64,000 nt of DNA from positions 1-64,000 of the forward strand of contig NZ_LT629966.1 of assembly GCF_900104665.1 (NCBI RefSeq), read 5' to 3'. Position numbers and translations under genes: made by a program. Source of the DNA: Traorella massiliensis. Lineage in GTDB: Bacteria; Bacillota_I; Bacilli_A; Erysipelotrichales; Erysipelotrichaceae. Positions within the stretch are counted from its first letter, which is position 1; every line of letters starts with the position of its first letter. The notes under the pieces are model-generated. The model was not told the origin of the DNA, ran no database searches, and saw only the letters and a program-made list of their open reading frames with translations. Shown here one piece after another: positions 18,169 to 24,548 of this stretch.

Positions 18169-18197
18169 ATTATAACATACTCATTCCGATTAAACAA
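18169..18197 (-). promoter_or_regulatory. lspA promoter, predicted leaderless
   Basis: TTGTTT (18192-18197), a 17-bp spacer and TATAAT (18169-18174) with a TGT extension. The lspA ATG begins eight bases after the -10, the usual +1 distance. Confidence 0.85.
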
Positions 18198-18267
18198 CAA
18201 GTGAACTTTTGAATCATATTTTTAAAATCTTTCATGCTTCTAAACAACTATAATTTTTTTAAAAGAA

Positions 18268-18350
18268 CATAAAAAAAGATATCACAACCAATTGTTTAGG
18301 AATAACAAGGAGGTACAAAACAATAGCGCTTTTGTTGTAATATCTTTTAT
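18268..18350 (-). ncRNA. Candidate small RNA with an anti-Shine-Dalgarno loop
   Basis: On the minus strand a promoter-like TTGCAA-N17-TATATT (18381-18386 and 18358-18363), with TATAAT just downstream, precedes a structured segment. An outer stem pairs 18274-18282 with 18340-18348 (9 bp). It continues as a further 5 bp after one mismatch. An inner 7-bp stem pairs 18291-18297 with 18318-18324. The 20-nt apical loop reads TGTACCTCCTTGTTATTCCT, matching the 16S rRNA 3'-end anti-SD ACCTCCTT. The outer stem is followed by seven T residues. There is no open reading frame of note on either strand. Confidence 0.5.
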
Positions 18351-18441
18351 TGATTATAATATATCATTAGTTGAAATAATTTGCAAGTACTTTTTACATT
18401 TTTTTCATTATATTTGAAAACATTTCAACAAAGAAATAAAA

Positions 18442-18464
18442 AAGACTCTTTATTCCTGAGTCTT
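18442..18464 (-). terminator. Terminator of the TSCPD gene
   Basis: Stem AAGACTC/GAGTCTT with a 9-nt loop is followed on the minus strand by TTTTTATTT. It overlaps the stop codon at 18450. Confidence 0.85.
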
Positions 18465-18704
18465 ATAGTTTTTCAGTGCCTGGGCAATCTGATCCGGGCA
18501 TGATGTAGGACGATTTCCACATTGAATACCATCAAAAGCTTCTATGACTTCATCTACGCTCTTGCCTCTCAATATACTAGAAATTCCTCGTAAATTTCCG
18601 CTGCATCCTCCTGTCACCTTCAATGAACGAATCGTATCATCGTCAATTTCAAATTCCATTACCTTTGAACAAACGCCTTTTGGCTGATAAACATATTTTC
18701 CCAT
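18450..18704 (-). CDS. TIGR03905-type TSCPD domain protein
   Basis: An 84-residue protein with the motifs GVCSKVMEFEID, GGCSGNLRGIS and the C-terminal TSCPDQIAQAL that names the TSCPD domain. Several cysteines (Cys12, and those in GGCSGN, IQCGNRPTSC) suggest metal binding. TSCPD domains occur alone or at the end of NrdJ-type ribonucleotide reductases. The function of the stand-alone form is not known. It lies 8 bp after the Gx-transporter gene and is probably co-transcribed with it. Confidence 0.85.
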   Translation of the reverse strand: MGKYVYQPKGVCSKVMEFEIDDDTIRSLKVTGGCSGNLRGISSILRGKSVDEVIEAFDGIQCGNRPTSCPDQIAQALKNYKTQE

Positions 18705-18712
18705 ATAACCTC

Positions 18713-19204
18713 CTACTTAAGCCTCTTCAACACCATAACCGCAATGCTACCCGTCACGATTCCCGTTGGAATGCTCATAATTAACAAATACGGTAAAAAG
18801 GTGATCATCAGCGCCTGATTATATAAAACAAGCGCTACCAAAATCTGGCCAACACAGTGAGCAACAGAACTGGCTACTGAAATACCTACACAGCTTAACC
18901 CGCTTACTTTTTTTAGTAGAATGGCACAAATCGTCGATAAGCACACACCACATAATGACATCCAAAAAACATAATTAAAAATCATTCCATTTAATAAACT
19001 AGCAAATAACACACGCAATAGATTCACCATCATCATATTGGCATCATTAAACTTATATAATACAACAAGTCCGACAACATTTGCTAATCCAAAATGATAA
19101 CCGGGAATCGGTGATGGAAATGGAATCTGACTTTCAATCATATGGAAGATCACTGCTAAAGCGATACACATAGCCAAAGTAGTCATTTTTTTTGTCTTAT
19201 TCAT
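18713..19204 (-). CDS. Gx transporter family membrane protein
   Basis: A 163-residue hydrophobic protein with about five membrane helices. The stretch IPGYHFGLANVVGLVVLYKF and the late GIVTGSIAVMVLKRL helix match the family called Gx transporter or heptaprenyl diphosphate synthase component I (the old name is misleading). Members often accompany FMN-binding or NusG-II-like extracytoplasmic proteins in flavin-based electron transfer or in quinone-related loci. Here the upstream gene is an FMN-binding-like lipoprotein, which fits. The substrate is unknown. SD GGGAG precedes the ATG. Confidence 0.8.
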   Translation of the reverse strand: MNKTKKMTTLAMCIALAVIFHMIESQIPFPSPIPGYHFGLANVVGLVVLYKFNDANMMMVNLLRVLFASLLNGMIFNYVFWMSLCGVCLSTICAILLKKVSGLSCVGISVASSVAHCVGQILVALVLYNQALMITFLPYLLIMSIPTGIVTGSIAVMVLKRLK

Positions 19205-19242
19205 AGCTCACTCCCAAAATTTATTATACATGAAATTAAAGA

Positions 19243-19265
19243 AAAAGGAAACTTCGTTTCCTTTT
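19243..19265. terminator. Bidirectional-type hairpin after the flavin-like lipoprotein gene
   Basis: A 10-bp stem (AAAAGGAAAC/GTTTCCTTTT) with a 3-nt loop and T-rich flanks on both strands. Confidence 0.8.
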
Positions 19266-19270
19266 ATTTA

Positions 19271-19696
19271 CTATTTTGCAGCTGCAACAGCTTCTTCAAC
19301 TGCTTTTTCAATATCTGTCAGACCAATTGTACATCCAGCCAGGATATCTTCATCAGTTGCATGGCCTTCTGCATCAACTTCAAAGCTTCCATCAGTACCA
19401 ATCAGATTTTCTTCCAATGATTCAATCTGCTTGTACCATTCAACTTTACCCGTTTTGCTCATGCCATAGTCTTCTTTTATTTCCTTCTTCGTTGTTGCAT
19501 TTCCATCGTTATCTTTATAAGTTTCATCGATCGAAATTTTTGAAATCAAACCTTCTCCATCCAATTCAACATCAACCAGTATCTTTTCGCCAGATTCCAA
19601 TTCATGTTCGATAGAAGCAGTCTTTACTTCAGATTCTGTATTTGATGAACAACCTACTAAAGCAATTGCTAATAATAATGCTGATAGTTTTTTCAT
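19271..19696 (-). CDS. Lipoprotein with FMN-binding-like domain
   Basis: A 141-residue secreted lipoprotein. The signal peptide ends in a lipobox, LALVGC, with Cys at about residue 16. The mature part reads VDVELDGEGLISKISIDETY, then KWY/EWYKQIESLEENL and DEDILAGCTIGLTDIEKAVEEAV. This resembles the FMN-binding domain and the membrane immunogen COG4939 group. In that family the D..SGAT segment is the site flavinylated by ApbE. Here it reads AGCT, so covalent flavin is possible but unproven. Its own promoter is an exact consensus. It lies 67 bp upstream of the Gx transporter gene. Confidence 0.65.
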   Translation of the reverse strand: MKKLSALLLAIALVGCSSNTESEVKTASIEHELESGEKILVDVELDGEGLISKISIDETYKDNDGNATTKKEIKEDYGMSKTGKVEWYKQIESLEENLIGTDGSFEVDAEGHATDEDILAGCTIGLTDIEKAVEEAVAAAK

Positions 19697-19723
19697 TAAT
19701 CACACCTCCTCGCATGTTAGTCC

Positions 19724-19752
19724 ATTATATATAAATTTTAGACAATTGTCAA
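19724..19752 (-). promoter_or_regulatory. Consensus sigma-A promoter of the lipoprotein gene
   Basis: TTGACA (19747-19752), a 17-bp spacer and TATAAT (19724-19729): both hexamers are perfect. This is the only perfect sigma-A match I noticed in the window, so high basal expression is expected. Confidence 0.9.
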
Positions 19753-19785
19753 GATTTTTGCGAGGTAACATGATTGCTTGAAATA

Positions 19786-21279
19786 TCAGTTGCCAAAATA
19801 AATAACACCCTCTATAGCCTTTTTCCATCTTTCAAGTCTTTTTTTTCGCTCAGTTTCATTCATATGAGGTTCAAATTGATCTTTAATCATGTGATACAGT
19901 TTAATTTCTTCTTTATCATGCCAGTACCCCACTGCTAATCCTGCTAGATAAGCAGCTCCTAATGCAGTTGATTCTGATATCAGTGAACGTCGGATAACTG
20001 TATTAGAGATATCACTTTGAAACTGCATCAAAAAATCATTTTTACTAGCACCTCCATCAACTTGCATGGATAAAATATCCATCTGTGAATCTTCACACAT
20101 TGCTATCAAGACATCATTCGTCTGATATGCAAGGGATTCTAAAGTAGCTCGAATAATATGTTCTTGATTTGTTCCACGGGTTAAGCCAAACATAGCTCCT
20201 TTAACCTGCGCTTTCCAATAAGGAGCTCCCAATCCTGTAAAGCTCGGTACAACAATGACTCCATCACTACTAGCTGCCTGACGAGCACGAGAATCTGTTT
20301 CTCCAGAAGTCCGAATGATCTGCAAGCCATCCCTCAGCCACTGGATAGCCGCTCCAGCTACAAATACACTGCCTTCTAAGACATAATTTACTTCATCATG
20401 GATCTTCCATCCCACACAGCTCAAAAGTCCTTGTTTCGAGTGAATGATCTTATTCCCTGTATTCATTAACAGAAAGCAGCCTGTACCATATGTATTTTTT
20501 ACACTGCCTGATTCAAAACAGGTCTGTCCAAATAAGGCCGCCTGCTGATCACCCACAGCACTGGCAATCGGAATCTGAACATCTCCCAAAAGCCCTTTTG
20601 CGGTATACCCATAAATCTCACTATTTCCTTTAATTTGCGGAAGCATACATTTTGGAATATTCCACAACCGACAGCATTCATCATCCCAATTTAAAGTATC
20701 CAAATCCATCAAAAGCGTCCTTGAAGCATTAGAAACATCACTGATATGTACCTTGCCGCCTGTCAATTTCCAGATAAGAAAACTCTCTACCGTTCCAAAT
20801 AAAAGTTCCCCATCTTCAGCCCTTTTTTGACCATTTTCAAGATGATCCAAAATATAACGGATCTTTGAAGCACTAAAATAGGGATCTAAAACAAGTCCGC
20901 ATTTTTTATAAAAGAAATCTTCATATCCTTTTTCTCTCATTTCTACACAATAAGAATCACTTTGCCTTGACTGCCAGACGATTGCGAAAGAAACCGGCTG
21001 TCCGGTCTTTTTATCCCATACAATAGTTGTTTCACGCTGATTTGTAATGCCGATAGCTGCAATATCACTCATTTGAATATTACTTTTAGCCACCACTTCA
21101 TTAATTACTGCAATGACACTGGCATAAATAAGATTCGCATTCTGTTCTACCCATCCTGGTTTTGGATAATAGTTTTCACATTCCTTTTGTGCAACTGCGA
21201 TCATCTGGCTTTCTTTATCAAAAAGAATCGCTCTAGTACTTGTTGTGCCTTGATCAATGGCACATATATATTGAGTCAT
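19786..21279 (-). CDS. glpK: Glycerol kinase
   Basis: A 497-residue FGGY-family kinase that makes glycerol 3-phosphate from glycerol and ATP. Visible motifs are the N-terminal phosphate loop AIDQGTTSTRAILFD, then NQRETT, GTGCFLLMNTG and the FGGY C-terminal signature region GGASKNDFLMQFQSDI. The ATG at 21279 follows GAGGTGA. Reading further upstream would cross the promoter and is rejected. No glpF or glpD is next to it, so uptake and oxidation genes must lie elsewhere. No clear terminator is visible after it. Confidence 0.97.
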   Translation of the reverse strand: MTQYICAIDQGTTSTRAILFDKESQMIAVAQKECENYYPKPGWVEQNANLIYASVIAVINEVVAKSNIQMSDIAAIGITNQRETTIVWDKKTGQPVSFAIVWQSRQSDSYCVEMREKGYEDFFYKKCGLVLDPYFSASKIRYILDHLENGQKRAEDGELLFGTVESFLIWKLTGGKVHISDVSNASRTLLMDLDTLNWDDECCRLWNIPKCMLPQIKGNSEIYGYTAKGLLGDVQIPIASAVGDQQAALFGQTCFESGSVKNTYGTGCFLLMNTGNKIIHSKQGLLSCVGWKIHDEVNYVLEGSVFVAGAAIQWLRDGLQIIRTSGETDSRARQAASSDGVIVVPSFTGLGAPYWKAQVKGAMFGLTRGTNQEHIIRATLESLAYQTNDVLIAMCEDSQMDILSMQVDGGASKNDFLMQFQSDISNTVIRRSLISESTALGAAYLAGLAVGYWHDKEEIKLYHMIKDQFEPHMNETERKKRLERWKKAIEGVIYFGN

Positions 21280-21305
21280 ATATGTCACCTCAATATCATT
21301 ATAAT

Positions 21306-21319
21306 TGAAAACGTTTACA
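21306..21319. promoter_or_regulatory. cre site (CcpA operator) upstream of glpK
   Basis: TGAAAACGTTTACA fits the cre consensus TGWAANCGNTNWCA at every position. It lies between the -10 TATAAT and the weak -35 region of glpK, where CcpA binding would repress. Carbon catabolite repression of glpK is known in Bacillus. Confidence 0.85.
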
Positions 21320-21327
21320 AATAAAAG

Positions 21328-21346
21328 AGGAAAGCAAAGCTTTCCT
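21328..21346 (-). terminator. Terminator of the M42/GNAT run
   Basis: Stem AGGAAAGC/GCTTTCCT with a 3-nt loop is followed on the minus strand by CTTTTATTT. Confidence 0.85.
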
Positions 21347-22151
21347 AACATTTTACAATTACTGTAGTTTTCCTTAATCCATCTTTAAAGCCAAGGCTTT
21401 TATACAAACCATAAGCAATCTCATTTTCACTGTCAACCTCAAGACTTAAACCATCCTGACTTTCCATCATGGCTTTCTGCATCAAGGCTCTGCCAATTCC
21501 TTTGTTTCGACGCCCTTCCTTTACAAGCAAATCAAAGACATGATGAACTTTTTCTTTAACATGAAGATCAAGATAGCCAACAATCTCATTTCCATCTTCA
21601 GCGATATAAACCTGAAACAGATCTTCCCTCTCTAATATACGTGAACCAGTCCACCATCCATCCTTGTTATGCATGGCAATATAAGGCTCTTTATCCTTTT
21701 CTTCAATGAGATGAACCAGTGTCTTTGTTTCCTTGAAACTGGGTTTATGAAGCTGCATTTCAATTTGTTCATTTTGAAAAAAACCGCTTTCTTCATTCAA
21801 TACTTCTCTAAGAGTTTCATTGACGCTGGCACAGATCACATAAAGTTCATACTTTTGATAATATTCATGAAGATAGTTCATCAAATCTTTCCATACAGCC
21901 TTGTTCAAAGCAAAGCCTAATGTCAATTCAAGATAATGATCAGCAGGTTCATGACAAAAAGCAAAAACACCCTGACAAATATCTTTTTCAAAAAAACCAA
22001 GTACAAAATCATCTTCATTTTCAATGCCTTTTTGAATCAGCTGCCTGATTTTTGAAATAGAATCACATCCAGGATAAATCGATTTTTTAGAAATACTCAT
22101 CTCACAGGCAAACTCAAACACTTCCAGCACATCTTCAACAACTCTGACCAT
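21345..22151 (-). CDS. GNAT family N-acetyltransferase (double-domain)
   Basis: A 268-residue protein. The C-terminal half is a GNAT domain with YLDLHVKEKVHHVFDLLVKEGRRNKGIGRALM, where R-R-N-K-G-I-G is the acetyl-CoA pyrophosphate loop (about 215-221). It ends in the family's EIAYGLYKSLGFKDG element. The N-terminal half (about 1-130) is GNAT-like in pattern but lacks the Q/R-x-x-G-x-G/A loop, so it is probably a degenerate second domain. The substrate is unknown. The gene starts two bases after the M42 peptidase gene, with AAGGGG as ribosome binding site. Confidence 0.8.
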   Translation of the reverse strand: MVRVVEDVLEVFEFACEMSISKKSIYPGCDSISKIRQLIQKGIENEDDFVLGFFEKDICQGVFAFCHEPADHYLELTLGFALNKAVWKDLMNYLHEYYQKYELYVICASVNETLREVLNEESGFFQNEQIEMQLHKPSFKETKTLVHLIEEKDKEPYIAMHNKDGWWTGSRILEREDLFQVYIAEDGNEIVGYLDLHVKEKVHHVFDLLVKEGRRNKGIGRALMQKAMMESQDGLSLEVDSENEIAYGLYKSLGFKDGLRKTTVIVKC

Positions 22152-22152
22152 C

Positions 22153-23199
22153 TTACCCCTTCAGCGGATCTAAATTTACAGTTTCATCAAATGTGCATAA
22201 AAATTGTGCTAAAAGATCAATGATCTCCTGTACATCTTGTAGTGACAATGTTTCTATAGATGAGTGCATATAACGCAGTGGTATAGAAACCAAAGCTACA
22301 GGTACACCGTCATTGGTGAAATGAATCTTGTCCGCATCTGTACCTGTACGGCCACTAGCGATTTCATACTGCAGATGAATACCTAATTTCTGCGCACATT
22401 CCTCTAGTAATTCATTCATCTTTTTATTCACGATAGAACTGTGGCATAATACAGGCCCTTTTCCTAAAGCTACCTCTCCTGTCACATTAGCATTCACACC
22501 TTCATAATCACTGGTATATGTCACATCGATTGCAATCGCACATGTTGGTTTTACCTTTTGACTTGCCCAATAAGCACCCCGCATCGTTGTTTCCTCGCCA
22601 ACTGTCGTTGCACCATATGCACCAATCTGACATCCTTTTTCCTTAGCCTTGCGAATCGCTTCTAATACAATAAAAGCACCAATACGATCATCCATTGCTC
22701 TAGCTGCCATACGATCCTTAACAAGATATTTATAACTGGTAGATGCACAAACACAATCCCCTACGCTGACATATTGCATCGCTTCTTCTTTTGAAGAAGC
22801 ACCAATATCAATCGTCAGATCTTCACAAGTGAGATCACTTTTCTTTGTCAATGCAGAATTTGTAATAACAACACCATTGACCATTCCTTTTTTTGTTTTG
22901 ATTTGAACATGAGTTCCTAGATACAAAATTGCACGTACTCCTCCGGCATTGGTTATCTTCAAAGAACCATCATTTTGAATATTTGTCACAATAAAACCGA
23001 TTTCATCAATATGACCGCATAAAAGCACCTTCGTTGAAGATTCAGGATTCACTGCCTGAATGACATTTCCTGTCACATCTGTAATAATTTCATCACTGAC
23101 ATCCTTCATATAATCTATTACTTTTTTTTGCAGTTCAACTTCATGTCCGCTCACTGAACAAGTTTCTAACATTTCTTCCAAAAAATTCTGATTCATCAT
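22153..23199 (-). CDS. M42 family aminopeptidase
   Basis: A 348-residue cobalt/zinc aminopeptidase of the M42 (TET-like, formerly glucanase M) family. Metal ligands and catalytic residues sit in LLCGHIDEIGFIV (about 58-70), AMDDRIGAFI (about 178-187, the bridging Asp) and TTVGEETTMRGA (about 210-221, Glu-Glu). The C-terminal IPLRYMHSSIE segment supplies the last His. The enzyme removes N-terminal residues from peptides in the cytoplasm. It lies six bases after the cysteine desulfidase-like gene, so both may serve peptide and amino acid catabolism. Confidence 0.93.
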   Translation of the reverse strand: MMNQNFLEEMLETCSVSGHEVELQKKVIDYMKDVSDEIITDVTGNVIQAVNPESSTKVLLCGHIDEIGFIVTNIQNDGSLKITNAGGVRAILYLGTHVQIKTKKGMVNGVVITNSALTKKSDLTCEDLTIDIGASSKEEAMQYVSVGDCVCASTSYKYLVKDRMAARAMDDRIGAFIVLEAIRKAKEKGCQIGAYGATTVGEETTMRGAYWASQKVKPTCAIAIDVTYTSDYEGVNANVTGEVALGKGPVLCHSSIVNKKMNELLEECAQKLGIHLQYEIASGRTGTDADKIHFTNDGVPVALVSIPLRYMHSSIETLSLQDVQEIIDLLAQFLCTFDETVNLDPLKG

Positions 23200-23205
23200 T
23201 TTCTC

Positions 23206-24465
23206 CTAACATTTACACATCATATCTATGATTTCCTGATCCGTCTTTTTCATTCCTTTTGATGAAAGACGGGATATATTACGAATGGTATTTTCAACAC
23301 CTTTTATAACGAGTCCCTCGCCATCTTTAAATTCCTGACCTTTTATAGCCATATAATAGCCAATAATACCCGCATCAACAGCAACTGCGATTTTACTTGC
23401 ACAAGAAGGTTTGGCTCCGTCACAGACAATACCACTAGCAATCGCAATCGCATTTACAAGAGTATGGGCGATCAGTTCATAATTACCGCCATTCAGATAG
23501 GCTATTCCACAACCGGCACCACAGCCGGCACTCACTGCTCCACAATAAGCAGATAACCTTCCTATTCCTGATTTTAAATGAATTGTGATAAGATTGCTGA
23601 CCACCAAAGAACGATAAAGCAATTCCTCGCTAGCTTTCATCTCTTTCGCATATATGATGACTGGCAAAGAAGCTGTCATTCCCTGATTACCGCTTCCTGA
23701 ATTGATGATCACTGGCATTTCACAGCCGCTCATTCGAGCATCACTGCCTGCTGCTGCATAAGCACGAGCTTTGATTTTCACATCATCGCCATAAATATCT
23801 AATAATAGCTTTCCTACATTCGCACCATAAGAATTTTTTAATCCTTCTTCTGCAATTCTCATATTATAACGAATCTGACGCTCAAGCACTTCCTTTACGT
23901 CTTCGATCTTGACTTCATTTGCAAATTCAACGATTTTCTCTACGCTTAAAATGCTGTAATCACTCTTTTTTTTCTTTTCTTTGGTATGATCTTCAAAAAG
24001 AATGCTGCCATCTCTTTCAATCAATACAACATGAGTATGACTTTGTGAAATACGAACAGTTGAACAGTGATGCTCACCGATACATTCTATTTTAATGTCT
24101 AAAGCTTCACGGGTCTTAAACGGCGTTACTTCAATACAATCACGTTTTAAAAACTCTCGCATTCTTGTCCTGCCCTGCTCATCAACTTTAGAAATAACTT
24201 CCAATACAAGATCGCTGTCTCCTGCACAGATACCTGCGGCAATACTTGCTTCAATCCCTTTTAAACCGCCTGTATTAGGTACGATTACACTTTTTACATT
24301 TTTAATGATATTACCACTTACACAGGCTTTGACTTGAATGACCTCTTCATCCAGTACCTTTGCACATAAGCTGGCACAATAAGCTAAAGCGATAGGCTCC
24401 GTACATCCCATAGCCGGAACCAGCTCATCTTTTAAAATATTGATCAATGCATTATACTCTTCCAT
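23206..24465 (-). CDS. L-cysteine desulfidase / UPF0597 family protein
   Basis: A 419-residue protein of the serine dehydratase alpha-like UPF0597 (YhaM/CyuA) family. Family members degrade L-cysteine to pyruvate, ammonia and sulfide with an Fe-S cluster. The signature PAMGCTEPIALAYCAS (about 16-31) holds the key cysteine. The C-terminal half has clustered cysteines in AYCGAVSAGCGAGCGIAYLNGG and DGAKPSCASK, suitable for the cluster. The ATG at 24465 lies 8 nt after AGGAG. A GTG six bases upstream is less likely. Downstream is the M42 peptidase gene. Confidence 0.88.
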   Translation of the reverse strand: MEEYNALINILKDELVPAMGCTEPIALAYCASLCAKVLDEEVIQVKACVSGNIIKNVKSVIVPNTGGLKGIEASIAAGICAGDSDLVLEVISKVDEQGRTRMREFLKRDCIEVTPFKTREALDIKIECIGEHHCSTVRISQSHTHVVLIERDGSILFEDHTKEKKKKSDYSILSVEKIVEFANEVKIEDVKEVLERQIRYNMRIAEEGLKNSYGANVGKLLLDIYGDDVKIKARAYAAAGSDARMSGCEMPVIINSGSGNQGMTASLPVIIYAKEMKASEELLYRSLVVSNLITIHLKSGIGRLSAYCGAVSAGCGAGCGIAYLNGGNYELIAHTLVNAIAIASGIVCDGAKPSCASKIAVAVDAGIIGYYMAIKGQEFKDGEGLVIKGVENTIRNISRLSSKGMKKTDQEIIDMMCKC

Positions 24466-24514
24466 AAACACAACTCCTAACTGTATAATAGTTTATCACT
24501 TTTTTTCTTATAAG

Positions 24515-24548
24515 AAAAGGTTAGACAGATACTTCTGCCTAACCTTTT
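24515..24548 (-). terminator. Terminator of valS
   Basis: A 10-bp stem (AAAAGGTTAG/CTAACCTTTT) overlaps the valS stop, followed by a T-rich stretch on the minus strand. Confidence 0.8.

Noticed and set aside
18301-18345. A plus-strand small peptide behind the AAGGAGG at 18308-18314
   Set aside because: No ATG, GTG or TTG with a useful frame follows within SD range. The sequence is better explained as the complement of a minus-strand RNA loop.
19704-19773. TAACATG and GCGAGG repeated on both sides of the lipoprotein promoter as an operator pair
   Set aside because: The elements are in swapped order and cannot form a consistent inverted or direct repeat, so they are probably chance.
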